Below are positions 12,604 to 27,213 of a stretch of DNA of 64,000 nt, one piece after another. The notes beneath the pieces were generated by a model that worked only from the letters and a program-made list of their open reading frames with translations, searched no databases and was not told the origin of the DNA. The position numbers and the translations under genes were made by a program. Source of the stretch: Piscicola geometra (lineage: Eukaryota; Annelida; Clitellata; Hirudinida; Piscicolidae). The stretch covers positions 3,701,912 through 3,765,911 of the forward strand of contig OX030956.1 of the NCBI GenBank assembly GCA_943735955.1, given 5' to 3'. Numbering within the stretch: position 1 is the first letter of the stretch; each line of letters starts with the position of its first letter.

Positions 12604-13281
12604 TAATGTTCCGCGATACAATATGATACAATGTTTTCAACTGTGTCTCATGCGCTTTAAGCACCAATGAAAATCACCAAACAGACATCTGTATCAAGGG
12701 TTAGCTAATGAATAAAAAACCTGGCAAGATAGATGTGGTAAAAAACCAGATCAGTTGGATCGTTAAAATGCTATGCTTTGTTTCACAGTACAAAAATATG
12801 TCTTTCATCTAGAATATATTTTTTTTCTAAGTTTAATTAAATTCGAATTCAAAAATATTTTATAAACAAATTATAAACTAATTTGTCTTATTATAGAATA
12901 TTTCCAAATAAAAACATGAAAGACATTTTTTTAAATATAATTAAAATATGTCAACTTGAAAAGTTGTGAAATCACCGAGATCAAATGGACCTTTAATATG
13001 TTGCTTGAACAAAAATATAAACTATTTTTTTAAGTTTAAAAACATATTTATGAGCCAGAAAAAAAGCTTAATATTATTTTTTAAATATACAAATAGGTTA
13101 AAGGTAGAAAAAGGAATAAAAGTATTCATCAACTTTTTGAATTGATTTAATCAAGAATTGATTATTAATATTAAACTCAAAAATAGAAAAAATGGTTTTT
13201 ATATTTGTACAAATATATTTCAAAACCAGAAAAAAATATCAAAAACACTAAATGTAGAATATCACTTTTCAGATTCAAAAC
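12604..13281. other. Spacer between ABC transporter 1 stop and insulin-receptor start
   Basis: AT-rich DNA. The part near 12980-13281 resembles, in inverted orientation, DNA just downstream of ABC transporter 2 (42693-42990): both carry GAGTTTTGAATCTGAAAAGTG after the stop and AATGGACCTTTAATATGTTG (as read here, 12984-13003) further on. It therefore marks the outer edge of the duplicated segment. No other gene was seen. Confidence 0.7.
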
Positions 13282-16200
13282 TCAATTCTGTGTTTGTCTG
13301 AGTTTGAAGTAAATGCCTTTTTGGTTAATAAGTTCTGAGTGCGTTCCGTATTCGGCAACAGCACCGTTGTTGAAGACGAAGATGCAGTGTGAGTTTTGGA
13401 TGGTGGAAAGTCGATGGGCGATCACCAAACTCGTCCTTCCTTCCTGTGCCTTCTGTAACGCCTCTTGAACCACCTGGAAATGGAAGATGAAAGACTGTGA
13501 TATGCCAATGCAGAATAAATCATTGAAACACATTTAATTTGGAACCATTGAAAATAGAAAAGTATATTCGGAAAAAATTAAGTTTAAGCCAACTAACTTT
13601 TTCACTCTCAGTATCCAAGGCAGAGGTGGCCTCGTCTAGCAAGAGGATCTTAGGGTTTCTAACCAGAGCCCTTGCAATGGCGATTCTCTGCTTCTGACCA
13701 CCACTCAACTGAACACCCTTCTCACCCACGTTTGTTTCATAGCCCTGATGAAGTTGTTAGTTTCATCCGTACAATGAATCTTGAAAGGATGTTTGAGCAA
13801 TGAAAATTTACATTTTTAATAGAAAATAAAGTTGTTCATTGGAACCTCGGGAAGGTTCTTGATGAATTCAGCTATGTTAGATTTCTTAGCTGCTTCAATA
13901 ATCTCATCCATTGATACCTTGAATGTTTTATAAAAATAAATTTAAAATAAAGTTTAATTAAAAACTGAATAATATTTTTCTACTACGGACTTCTCTGCTG
14001 TTGTCTCCATAAGCAATGTTTTCGCGTATGCTGCAGTCGAACAGCATGGGTTCTTGTTGCACCAGGCCCATTTGCGAACGCAACCACAACACGTTCACGT
14101 TTTTTATGTTGTACGTGTCCAGAAGCTTTCGAAGTTGAACGTTAGGTTAAAGAGGGTTGTGTTTTGAATATAAGTATTTTGTATTAGATCATTATTTTGA
14201 TCCGTTAACCGAGCTAGGAAAAATTAGTCAACTAAGCTGATATTACATAATCAGTAAGATTTTACCTTAAAACTACTCAATTGATTTAGAAACTTTTTAA
14301 ACTTAGCTATTTCAACAATACTTGTAGTTTTATTCTATATCGTTAAAGTCTTTATAAAAACTTACGATTGATCCACTGAGGCAATCATAAAATCTTTCCA
14401 GCAACTGAATTGTGGTGCTTTTTCCCGAACCAGAAAAGCCCACTAGTGCGATACTGGTGCCAGGCTCCACTTTGAAGCTGAAGTTGTTGAGCACCATTGC
14501 AGACTTCCTGGTCGGATAGGCAAACGAAACATTCTCAAAGCTCACCGAGCCCTCAATTATTTCCTTCGGTGTTTTGATATTTAAATTATGAAGTTCTAAC
14601 GTTTAATTTGAATATGTATAATTAAAGTTAAAAATTAATTTTTTTAGTTCATATTATTAGATTAAAATAATTAATAATCAACTTTCAATAAACACTAATG
14701 ATTATAGAAACCTAATGATTCCCATAAAAACTCACCGGTCTGACGCCTTCATTGGCATAAATGTCGAGAGATGGCTTGCTGTCCAGAAGAGTAAAAATTC
14801 GGCTCAGGGAAATCTTGACTTTTGCATAATCTGGTGCAAACTGGCTAGCTTGTCCCATAGCCATTGCGCCGAAGATTATCGCACCAAATACTCTATGAAA
14901 TAAAGATTTTGTAATTATTTATAAGTTATATTCATAACATTCATATAGACTAAAATGAGAAATACAGACATAAAAACACATTTTATAAGTTGAAAATATA
15001 AAAATTTAAAAGTTTTAATTATTATTATTTGCTGAAACTTACAAAAACAAGCTTTCATAGTTGAGAAGGTTTGACTTGACCAAGTATGCTCCAAAAATAA
15101 ATATTGCCGCGTATGCAAAGTAGATGAGACTCTGAGATAACGAGTAGGTCACAGCAGATAGGTGAGCCTTGCAAAGGTTACTCCTGCAATGTTTTAAAAG
15201 AAATAACTATTATGTTATTTCCAATTGAAATTTCGTTAACTTCGAATAAAATCATTCTATTACATGTGCAATAAAATTGAATTTTATCAGTTAATATGTT
15301 TTTATATTTTATATTATAACTGTCACTTGCTTGTAAGGGCCGTAGAGTTTGTCATGGTACTTCTTAGCGAATAAGTCTTCTTTGCAGAGATAAACGATGG
15401 TTCTTATGTTCGAAATCGCCTCTGTGGCTACCTGTAATTTTTGGAAGACGAAAAATAAACCATCTTCTGAAAGACTGGAATATAATTATTTTTCATTATA
15501 TATATATATATTTTACTTCACTATAACACTTATTGTAGCAATATACATGCCATCATAGAATTAGAGTTATAGATTAAATAAGGTTATAACAAATTTACTT
15601 TTCCAGCTTCTTCAAGGGCCGAACTATTTTTGCCAGAAAACCCTTTAGCCATTTTCATTTCTAAAGCGGCCCCGGCCATTAGAATGGGCAAGCAACCCAA
15701 GATGACTAATGTAAGCTGCCAACTGTAAATAAAACCAATGATCAACCCTACTCCAATGCTTGACATCGCCTGACAAAACATTCCCAGTCGAATGCCAGTG
15801 CCCTTTAAGATGATTAAGTCAACATTTATTGGATGAGTAATGACAGATCAAATGAATGAATAAATGTTTGAAACATCGATTAATTAATTAAAATAACGTT
15901 ATTTTAATACAATTAAACAAGAAAAAACTTATTAATTATACTTGTTAAAAACAGACAAATGTATAAAGTACATGAAAAACTATTTTTGTAACCAAATTTA
16001 TTATTATTAGTATTAAAATAATGTTTTCAAACATTTAAAAATTCAAATCCTAACCCCTTGAATAGCAGAAGCGTCTGTAGCTAATCTTGTAACAAGTGCT
16101 CCCACACTGTTCTCGTGATCGTCAAAAAATTCCATATTCTGTAGATGAAGCAAAGTTACATTGAATTATTAAGTAGTTTTTTAAGAGTTGTTCCACAAGT

Positions 16201-19200
16201 TATATTACCTTGCAAAACATGTTTAATACTTCAAATTAGAAAAGTGTTTGATTGTTCATGCGATTGAAACTCATTATAATCATTGAAAAAATAAAATTCT
16301 ATTAAAAATTTTAATTTGACTTGTTTAAGAAGATGCTTGAAAAGTAAAGCCCTTGTTCTTTGAGTCAAATTTTCTCCAGAAATCGCAAACATAGCTGACT
16401 GAAAGAGATAAGTCTATTTAGTTACTCATACAGTTGTTAAAATGTATAATTTATACTAGTTTAACAATTTTTTTTTAAATTGACAGCTTGTAATTATTGA
16501 AAACGTACCATTATTAACATTGAGACAAAAACTACAATGCCGATGATGACATACATTCCAGCAATTAACTCAACGCTACTTTTCCGTTCTGACTCAGACA
16601 CATTCGCTCCAAACGTCTTGAAGTGTGATTGTGAATAAAAACTTATTCTTTTCAATAAAATTTTAAGAAAATGTTGACAAAAATTTAACAAAAATTGAAA
16701 AAAATATAATTAAAAGAGCTTTAAAATTCATTTAAATTTAGCGTCGAAAATATGAGATGGATAAATAATAAACGTAGAAACCTTTTCAAGAAAGAATGAA
16801 TAGTAGGAATCTACAAAGTGTTATTTTAACAAATTATTTTTTAAAACTTTACCCCGATGAATCTAGAAAAAAGAACTGCGAATGCGGGTTGCACGGCACC
16901 ATTGACCAGGGCTGCTAAACATCCAATCACTATGATGTACCACTCCGGCTTGTTGAGCGCCATCAATCTCCTTATCGACACATTTTTCAATTCCTGAAAA
17001 AAAAAATTTTACACATTTTAAAATAATTATGATCATTAAAAAAAACTTTCGATATTGTTTAATTAACTCGATTTTGACGTTTTTAAAGTAATAAATGAAT
17101 AAAAACATTCTATGTGTTAAATTAACAGTATAATCAGTTATTAAACCTCTGGTTTTTCTTCATCTTTTTTGCTGACTGATGTAGTGCGTTTCCTCTTTGA
17201 CGATCTTATACTGCCATTCTTCACAAACTTTACTTCTTCATCGATAATTTCTTCCAGTTCTTCAGAATCTTCAATCACTATATTTAAGAGAAAAAAATAT
17301 TATTTAAACTTTTTTTATAGATTTATTTTCTTTTAGTTTAATTATTATAATAAATTATATTAGTTTTATGAGTTATTAGTTTAATATATTGTACTAATAC
17401 CTTTTTTCTCTTTAGGATCCCCACTTTGCTAAAAAACAAAAAAAATTATATTATCTTTAAAATGAATTTCCGAAAAATTTTAAAATACACAACAGAATTA
17501 TTTTTTAGTTTATAAGTTTTAGAAAAGCGAATATCATTAAAATATTGCTTGCTTGGCTGGTGACGAGGGTGTAGTAGATTCCTTTCAGCTGCATCAGTTC
17601 GTCGTGACTGCCACTCTCATGCACCACTCCGTCTTTGATGCCGAAGATGATGTCGGCGTTCCTGATGGTCGACAGTCTGTGAGCCACCACAATGGTTGTT
17701 CTTCCAGCTCCAGCCTGTTATAAAAGAATTAATGTTGTAAAAGCGGGATTAAAATAGAATATTTAGTTAATTCGATAATTCTTTAATAGATATATTCATT
17801 TATTTTTTTAAAAAACTCACATTTCTTTGCTTAACTTATATAGGTGTGCTTTATACATTGAAGCGTCTAACCCATGTTTGATAGACTAAAGGTTTGTTCT
17901 TTTGCTCAACTTACTTTTTCCAGAGCAGCTTGCACGATAGACTCACTCTCGTTGTCGAGGGCTGAAGTGGCTTCGTCCAGGAGAATTATTTTCGGGTTAT
18001 TCATGAGGGATCGTGCAATGGCGATTCTCTGTTTTTGACCTCCACTCATGTGCGCCCCTCTTTCTCCCACTAACGTCTCGTACTTCTGCAAAGTAAGAAT
18101 ATTTAAAAAGGTTTTAAATCATTTCAGAGATATTGTGTATAATTCTGTAGATAACAAATTTTAGAGTAAAATCATATTTTCTCTTTAAAATATGAAATAA
18201 ATTATTTAAAAAAGTGAATAAATCAGCAGACTTGGGGAAGTTTACAGATGAATTCATGGGCGTTGGCTTTTTTGGCTGCTTCTTCAATTTGAGCTTGAGT
18301 CGCTTCTCCTTCCAAGCCATACGAAATGTTCTGGGCAATCGTCGTGGCAAACAAAATTGGCTCCTGATTAACAACACCTGGAAAAGAAACCGATATGTCA
18401 AAATATAATTGTCATGAATGAATATTTTTGGATGAATTTAGAGTTATTCAAGTCATTCTGAACAAAAGTTGAAAAATACAAAAGTTAATAACTTTTTTAA
18501 GATTCGAAAAACTAATATATAAAGAGATCTGAAAACCCACCCATATGTTTTCTAAGCCATTTCACATTAATTTTTTTAATGTCTGTACCATCAATGAACA
18601 CAGATCCTTTGTCTGGGTCGTAAAACCTTTCCAGTAGTTGGATCACCGTGCTTTTTCCACAACCACTTTCTCCCACTACCGCCACTGTCAAACTCTGCTC
18701 CAGCTTCATGTTCAGGCCTTTCAAGATCTGAATTTTGAGTCAATATTTTCTTTAATGCGTTTTATGGTTTTTAAATTTTTACAAATTATTGAACTAAATT
18801 AAATTTGATTATTTGATCATTTAAAATAATTAATTATTTTAAAAGCGTGCTATTAGCATTTGAATACCTTTGCTGCAAGAAGAAAGTCAAAATAATGTTT
18901 ATTTGACCAACATTGATGCTTTTCCTGGAAGGGTAGTTGAAGTGGACGTCTCTAAACTCGATGTTTCCGCTTATCGACTCCGGCTTGAGGCCCTCTGGTA
19001 AGCTACTGTCTATCAGGGATTTCTTGATGAAGGTTTCAGTGAACATTAGTGTTTATTGAGTAGAAGATATTAACTTAGCAATGCTAGAGAATAAATACTG
19101 ACTTTTTGAATTTCTTTTATAATATTAATGCAAACAATCAGTTTAACTTTTAGCACGCGATCTTTTCCGAAATATACACTTCGTATTTTCAGCAAAGTTA

Positions 19201-22200
19201 TGTCAGTTAGAAAGTAGGTTAAAGTTTAACCTGGTTAAACACGTGAGTCTTAATTGGTTATTATTTTAAAGGTTTGAAAAATTGAGTCGTAGCTGGTGAA
19301 TTTAGTTAAATAAGTCAGAACTAAAAAATATTTCGGAGAATATCGAGATATCGGAGATAAACGGATTATCTTCATCAATTTTATAATAGATATCGAACTT
19401 TTTTGTTTTTTCTTATTCATTAAATAATTTATTTTAATATTTAGTGAAATGAATTTTATAAATTGTTTCTACATTACATGAGATCCTTTCATCGCATTTA
19501 ATTTTTTTTAATATTATACAAAATTAGTTATACTAACAACTTCTTTAATAACTTCAAAAGAATCGTTTTTAATCATACCCTATCCATTATTTCCCAAAGT
19601 GAGAAAGCTGCCCCTCTGGCCGTTCCAATGCTTTGTAGACTGGGACCAGAGTTTCCCAGGGCAAAAGCTCCTATGACGACAGCAAAAAACACCTTAAGAA
19701 TGAAAATTTTGTAACAAAATTGAAAATATATTTTTATTTATTTAAAACTGAAGGTGACAATAAAAATGGTTTAACTTTTTGAAAAGTATTGCTATTCAAA
19801 TTTCGGTTCTTTACTACAAAACTCAGTACAACATGCGCGAAAGTATTACCCACGCCATTTTGTCTGTTTCAATTTATTAAGCCAAATTGAAAAACTTTAA
19901 AATTAAAATTAAATTACAAACTAAAATTTATCTTTGACATTGAAAATTGAATTTTTGACGCTTTTGACTCTAAATACCAAGAAAAATAAATCAGACTACA
20001 AAGAGACATAAATGAAACTATTTAAATATTTAAAATATTTTACAGACGAACAACGGTTGGGATACTAGCAAAGCGACATTGCCAAAATAACATACGTAAC
20101 AATTTTATTACTAACTGAATTATCTCAGTGGGAAAAAACTTAGCTAACAAAGTCATGACAGCTGAGAATACAAGCACATTCAAATGAAATGAGCAATTTC
20201 TGGATGAATCATCCGATGATAATAAAATTATAATATATAAATATATAACACAAGCCACTGTAATAGACATCTAAATATCTGCGTAAGTTCCATAAACTAA
20301 ACTATAAAACTCTTAATGAAAATTTCCAATTATACCATCTTAAACAGTAATTAAAATAAGAAGTTTGTAGTTTTTATATATCTAATATTTTCAAAATGGC
20401 AAGCGTCTGGAGTTTTGTAATAAAGAACCCACATTTTAAACAGTAAAATGATAAAATTACCGTCAAAACTTCTCCAAGCTGCATTTCTCCTTCCCTTATT
20501 AGCTTTCCACCATACCAAAATGCCAAAGCGTAAGAGCAAAAGATTATGCCCATGGCAAGACCCATGCCCATACCATTAAAAATGCCTTTTCTTATCCCGA
20601 AGTTCTTTGCAGTTTTCAAGTTTTTACTGTATCTTAAATGGAAAAAATTTAATGATTTAAGATAATTATAATAAATATAAACAATATTTATTTCTAGTAA
20701 TTTGTAGTATTTTTTTAAAAATGTAAAAACTACTAAAATCTTTTTTCTTAATTTTTTTTTTCCAACCTATAATTTTATTACAAATATTTTTTTTCCCTTT
20801 TAGAAGTTGATAAAATAAACACTTAATGGTCTTTTTTTGCTCCGAATGATTACTTTTAGGTTTTTGAACCGCATATTAACCAAAAGTTTTTTTCAACATA
20901 GAATTTTATAATGATAATATTATTTGAAATTATTTTTAAATGCTTGTAAAGTCAGACAATATTAAAAATGAATGAAAAATGTTTAACCATTTTTAATATT
21001 TATTAATTTGATAAGTTTTTGGCTCTTTATTTTTATTCATTCGAAGCTTTTAGACATCTAAAAAACCTTGTTTCTACTAGTGTTATACGAATGGCCAAGT
21101 AGATAACGACTCTGCCATACAGCCATAATTTGTGTATTCGATTACCACACATTCAAGTAGGTAAATATTCTTGGAGAAGAAACGGGCGCTGCCAAGAGCA
21201 ACCGAAATAGCGAGTGAAAATTCATAATTTTCCCTTACGTCTTGGCTGGTCGTGGCAAAATTTACTTTACGTGTTTCTTTCAACGTGCCTGAAGACGTTG
21301 GGAGGGTAGGTAGGCGAGTGTGTAACGACTCTCAGCTTGACCAGCGGTTAAAGGACCTAGGTTCAAGCGCAACCGATGCCCTGGTAGCCCATAGGTGCAA
21401 ATGATAATATGCTGCTTAAGTGACTTGGAAGCTCATTCTAGTTATACGCCCTTATAATAATGATCGTCACGGTAGGATGTTTATAAAATAGCTTAAACGT
21501 ATTTAACCGAATGCAAACATGATAAAAATTTTCGTAATAATTATGTAAGCTGTTGTAGCTGAACAATACACTTTATTGCGCATTTACTCATAAGATAGCA
21601 ATTCAAATAGGATACAAAACTAAAAATATTGTCTTCTAGCGAAGAATGTGGTCTAAACCATTGCTTCAAATTCAATATCATTTCTAAGTTGCTTACATTT
21701 TTCTGGCATACTAGACTATGGACAGGATAAAAAAATTAATTATTAATCGCCTATACTTATATGAAACTTTATTATTGAAGTCAAAACATTTATACTTCTT
21801 TTTTTAATGAAACTGTTGAATAAGAAGAAACTAAAAAATCGAATTTTTTCAGTATAAAACCATTTAAACCCCATGTATCGGTGACATCAAAGCATACCGG
21901 ATAAAACTTTAGACTTTAATGTTTAAGTAGTGCGTCTTTTCCACTTGCCAATCCCATAAGCGTAATTTAGGTGTAAAAAAGGAAATAAAAGCTCTCACCT
22001 TTCAATTGCCTTTTCTTGCCCACTGAATGCTACTACAGTCCTAATGGCTGCGAATACCTCTTCTGCCACAGAACCCGCTTTTGCATACGCAGTCAATTCT
22101 TTGCTTGTGGCTGTAGTTATCAACTGTAAGTTGGTAGTCAGTGATTTAATTTTACTGACACAGTATTTTAATTTGTGCGTTTTTTTATAAATAAAATCTT

Positions 22201-24149
22201 AAATGGCGCTTTATTTTATTTTTATTTTACATCAAAACTCATTTTTAAAAATAGAGTTATCGGAGGTTGCAAAAATGTAAAAGTATAATATTTAATCTAA
22301 AAAAATTAATTAAAAATTAAAAACACCTATTAAAAAACTGTGAAAAAATCATTAAACAGTAAATTTATCTTCACAAAAATAATCACATGAAGCTATGAAA
22401 TAGCTGTAATTCTCACATAAGTCATGAATCCGCCAGAGAGAGCCACTAACGGAGAGATGGCAATAATGACAGCAGCTAACTTTGGTCCCCGCACGAAGCC
22501 AATGATGAGTCCAGTTAGGAATGTTGAGATCCATTGGAAAAAACTGCTCATCTTGTCACCAATGCCTTCTTGGATCTTGTTCACGTCACTAATTCAAAGG
22601 TGTGTTGTGGTTATGGTATAGTAGTGATGTGAAGCATGAGCGGGATTTCATAATTACGGTGTAGTTATCTTTTTTTCAAAATTAGTTTTCGTATAGTTTG
22701 AATTTTAGTGTATTTTCGATATGCGGACGTTTAAGCCTGGAAATGACTCTGATTATGATCCTTTATCTGGAGACGATTAGGCCCAAATTAAGGAAAAGAT
22801 GACTCAGTAGGTGATAATGCTCAATGCGATAGGATCATTCAAATATGTAAGTAATATTTTTTTTCGTATTAAAAAATTTAATAATTATATGGTAGAGCAC
22901 TTCATCGGTGTTTTAACGTCTTTTGATCATGTGTCCCATTTTGATGATGAAACGTGCTATTTAAAGGGCAATAATTGCCACACTTGAATATCGTACAATG
23001 TACCATTGGTACATATATTCTATTTCAATTCATAAGTTTTCTCAAGAACTTAGGAAAGTGTAAGTTTTTTCAATTCCATAAATATTTATATTTTTAAAAT
23101 AACTTTTTCAACTGTTAGACGAAAAAAGAAATCAAAATAAAAAAGTTATCATATTTATAAAACGACTAAAAACCCACTCTGAAAGCCTAGTGGCTAGCTG
23201 TCCAACGTCGTGCGTGTCGAACCAGCCAATATCCTGGTGCAGAATGCATTTGAAGAGGTTGTTCCTGATTTTGAAGGTCTGTCGGTAAGACACTGTCAGC
23301 CAGCAAATCACTTGCACATATCCAGTCGTCATCACTACCGCTCCTATTACTGGTTGAGATATTTTTATTATATTTGTTATATCAAAGAAAGTTTATAAAA
23401 ACTTATTGCTTTATACGTTTGATTAATAACTTCATATTTTAACGGTAAGTTACATTTTAACTTTAAACTATGGTATGTTGTTTTTTCATATATTTTAAGC
23501 TTGAATGAGCATTGAAAGTAGAAACAAATAGCAGATCAAAGTAGTCACTCATGTAATTGTAAGAGGTCCACTTCATGTCGTTCCAGAAAGCTTCTGCCCT
23601 AGAAAGTTAAGTGCATTAGTCAGATTCCGTATTTCAAAAGAAACTTGATTTATGATTTAATTTAAAAAATGTTTTTGTGATTTAAAATAAAAACAATCCA
23701 AAAAAACTAACGCCAAGTTAATATCGGTTGTAGAGTTGCTTCCCGCCACAAGACTGAAATCCGTGAAGGTGGACGTCATACCGCCAAAGACCAGCACCAA
23801 TGCAGGCAAGCAGGCTCCAGTGCCTAAAGAGGCTATCAAACCGATGAGCATTAGTAGGTAGTCAAGTTTCTCAGCGTGTCTGAACTGTGTTCATAATTTA
23901 GGGCTTGAACATTTGTGAAGTTTGATTATTTCGCTAAAACCTCTTTTTTATTCTTTTTTAATGTATTGGCTTATTGGCAATTCAAAGAAAATTCGTTTAA
24001 AAAATTTCTTTGCAACGATGACATACCAGTTGAACAAAAGAAACTTTTTTCAACTCTTCTTTTTTCTCTTCATTTTCATTCTTCTTTTTGCAACAATTGA
24101 GTTTGGAAAAGAAACCTGGTTTTTCTTTTTTTGGTTCATCCACTTCCAT
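13282..24149 (-). CDS. ABCB/P-glycoprotein-type full ABC transporter, copy 1
   Basis: Export pump of the ABCB (multidrug-resistance) family, plasma membrane. Twenty-eight exons join in phase to about 1,264 aa, starting at exon 24149-24027 ([20 protein letters not shown]) and ending at exon 13473-13282. Architecture TMD1-NBD1-linker-TMD2-NBD2. NBD1 (exons 19022-17553): Walker [11 protein letters not shown]-loop NQEP, signature MSGGQKQR, Walker [14 protein letters not shown]-loop AHRLST. NBD2 (14563-13282): Walker [40 protein letters not shown]. Both ATP sites look intact. The linker (17428-17147) is acidic then RS/K-rich, as in phospho-regulated P-glycoproteins. Introns after 17553 and 15331 start with GC (GCAAGC, GCAAGT) rather than GT, and the other copy shares this. 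Substrate cannot be told from sequence. It is transcribed away from copy 2, about 7.2 kb distant. Confidence 0.95.
21301..21490 (+). mobile_element. tRNA-derived SINE copy in ABC copy 1 intron
   Basis: The segment has box-A-like GTAGGCGAGTGTGTAACGAC and box-B-like GGTTCAAGCGC, then a shared body (CCGATGCCCTGGTAGCCCA, GCTTAAGTGACTTGGAAGC) and a TATAATAATGATCGTC end. It matches 49130-49316 along its length. The head resembles a Leu/Ser-type tRNA. It sits in the intron between exons 22123-21999 and 20632-20461, which is over 1.3 kb here but only about 270 bp in copy 2. Confidence 0.85.
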
Positions 24150-27100
24150 GCTCTAGTGTTGAGTGTTTATTTGATTCAAGTGAGGTTTACGATTCAATTG
24201 TTAATCCAATATACTATGATTCATAGAAAAAAACTATCGGCTCATCAGATTTCGCTAACAAAAATTGAAATAGCTGAGAGCAAAATCCGGTAAATTTTCG
24301 GTAAACCATTGTTGTCATTTCGAAAACTTTTAGCTTCTTCGTTTTTCTAATTATATTAAAATAATTGAAGTTAAATGAAATATTTAAACATATAAAAAGA
24401 ACAATAAAACTGGAAATGTTGCTATATAAAACGTTAAAAGTTGAAGCCATCGAATATCACAATTGGCCGTGAGTGATTTCCTCGGCCAGTTGTGTGAAAG
24501 TTTTTTCGATATAATTTACTTTACAGTGAAATTTTTAGATTATTAAATCTTTTGATGGTGTCAAAACATTTTGAGTGGGCGAACAATTTGGTATTTCACA
24601 ATAATCTAAATAGACAATTGGACGTACATATGTTTAATTATTGATCAACAGCTCTACAGAAAAAAATGTACAGGTAATTATTGAATGCAGACGCATGGGA
24701 ATAAACCAGAAGAATTTTAACTTCTTTTTTTGTTTTTGCATTTTATATAAACATTATTTGACTATTATTTACTGGATTATATATCATTATAATGAACTTT
24801 CTTCAACCTTCTATTAAATTATTAAATTTAAGTTTTTTATTAACGTAATCTTTATTTTCCTAGTTTCCGTGTTTTACAGACAGAAACACAAATGATTTGA
24901 GCCCATGAAAGCTTTTTGCTCGATATGGTAGCGGATAAAAAGCTGACGCGAAATGTTTTTGAGATATCAAAACCATGCTCGCCTGAATCATGCCTTAAAT
25001 AGTATAAAATTAGTAATTTAATATTTAAAATATATTATTTAATATTTCATTTTTATCGTCTGTACCATGGTTTTTATCTGGTAGATAGCTTAACTTATAT
25101 CGACGATATTTTTCTGATCTTCACTATTCTATTGATTTCATTGCATTGCGACAAGAAAACATCCGACAACGAGTTCAAATGTTATATAACAGCCTGATTT
25201 AGAGCGCATAGTTGGATTTACACGTTGAAATACCTAACCAGTAAACCTATGTCGTTAATAATATTCAGCTTGTAAGTAGGCCATTTGTAATCTAGTCACT
25301 AATTAATGGATTTTTGGAGACAATTAAAAGACTATTAAAAATGTATAGTGAAAAACTAAAGTCATAAAAATAATTTTTTGTAAAACTTTCATTAAATATA
25401 ATTTTTTGTTAAATTATTATTAAAGTAATATTAAGATTAAACATAAATTGATTTTAAAATCTTCCTTAAAGTAATATAAAAATTACATATAAATGGATAT
25501 TTTTATTTTCATTAGAGTAACATTCAATAATTTACAACTACTTAAGAACTTTTCAAGGATGGTTAATCGTTTTATCATAAAAAGAGTGTATGTAAGAAAA
25601 TTTAAAGAAGCTTTAAACATTTTTTTAACTTCGAATTTAAGTGCCATAGAATACTTAAATATTTTCAACAATAAATCAACATTGAAGTTTATATCTTCAG
25701 AATTAGTTCAAATCATTAACAAATTTAATGACCATCTATATTTTTAATATGATTTAACACGCGAGTATTTATTCTTTTATTTCAAATATATATTCTAAAT
25801 AAATATGTCATAATTCTTACTTTGTTGCTGTAGATATCTTAAAAATCTCTAAAGTTGTTTCCAATTCCAAACATGCAGATCTTATTCGAGTAGTTTCCAA
25901 TTGAACCACAATCCAAAATCGCCTTGTATTTAAGTCATTTATAGGCTGGTCTTTCTGTACCTTGAAGAAATATATATTCACGAGTACTATAAAGTTGACA
26001 ATTTTAGTTAACGCTTAGTATAAAAGTGTATAATTCTATCTATTTATATTCCATATAGGTTTGAATTCATTATTTAATTTCGATTATATGAACTCTTTTG
26101 ATAAGTGTGTTTGAAACAAGATTAGAAGACTGCTATTCATTCATATTCATATATGTTTATGGATTGTTAAATACCTATCCTTTTCTTGAGAGTGTTAGAT
26201 TTTTATCAAGTTTACATTTATGTAAAATATATTCAATTTCTAAGTGAATATAGCTTTTTTGAATAAATTCAAGAGCGCTATAAAATAATATTTAATATAA
26301 TTATGTCTTCAAACCCTTACTAAAATTAGATGAATTTAAAGTTAAGTTATTTAAAATTGTTAAGTTAGAAGGTAAATGAGTTACAAATTAAAAGACCGGC
26401 ATATTGAATTAAAGTTGAGAAATTAAAAGAAATAATGAAATGTTTTTGTGTGGATGATCTTAGATTACTCCAAATTGATTAATAATTAAAGACTTAAAGT
26501 AAATAGTAGATACTGAATTTTTTATTTGAACATTATAACATATTTTTTTAAATAGCCTGCGTCGGTCAAGCTGTGATTTTGGAAAAATGTGGAGAATAAT
26601 TTAAATAACATTAGTTGTAAATATAAACTTATATTTAATGGGTAGTGGTAATGATATTCTCAGGTTAATAATAAAATAGAAAAACGTAAATTAACAATAA
26701 ATTAGAAGAAAAAATTTAATAAGCTGGAGATTTCGAAATATGTTGCTTATCACATGCTTCGAAATATAAAGGGAAATTAGCTTGACTTCAAAGACACCAT
26801 GCTAATTAATCAAGCACTAACATATGAAGAAAACAATTTTAAAAATTCTCACACGGTTCAAAATTTGAACATAATGAATAAGAAATAGAAAGTAAAGTTT
26901 TTTCAAGATTTTTAATCATTTCAATATAACATTTTTTATGTAAGCAAAATAAGCTCGTATGACCCCAAAGCCTCTTCTTCAGTTACAATAAAATTCAGAA
27001 TTATTATAATTTTTAAAACTTTTGAACGAAATAAACAAAAAGTTTAGTTTTTGTATACTTCAAAAGCTGAGAGTATATTCTTTGTTGCAACAAAAAAGCA

Positions 27101-27213
27101 CAGTAAAAATGGTTTCAAAAAGGCATCACTCAAAAAATGGAACTCCTTAACATGATAAGTTTCGCAATCTTTTAAAGCTTAGTTTCAAAAAGCTGCATTA
27201 GTTGATTTCTTCA
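24150..27213. other. AT-rich divergent spacer upstream of ABC copy 1
   Basis: Presumed to hold the promoter of ABC copy 1, but no clear TATA box or other element was found. A few short open frames exist (for example 25493-25747, plus strand), but their composition simply follows the AT content and they have no splice support. Confidence 0.5.

Noticed and set aside
22690..22990. Possible transposase remnant in an ABC copy 1 intron
   Set aside because: A short stretch has acidic protein-like codons ([16 protein letters not shown]), but stops follow at once and no catalytic motif is visible.
23922..24293. Plus-strand frame of 123 codons
   Set aside because: It is antisense to the first exon of ABC copy 1, whose minus-strand reading (charged N-terminus, in-phase donor) is clearly the coding one.
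25493..25747. Plus-strand frame of 84 codons in the ABC spacer
   Set aside because: AT-driven composition with no domain, no splice sites and no neighbouring exons in phase.
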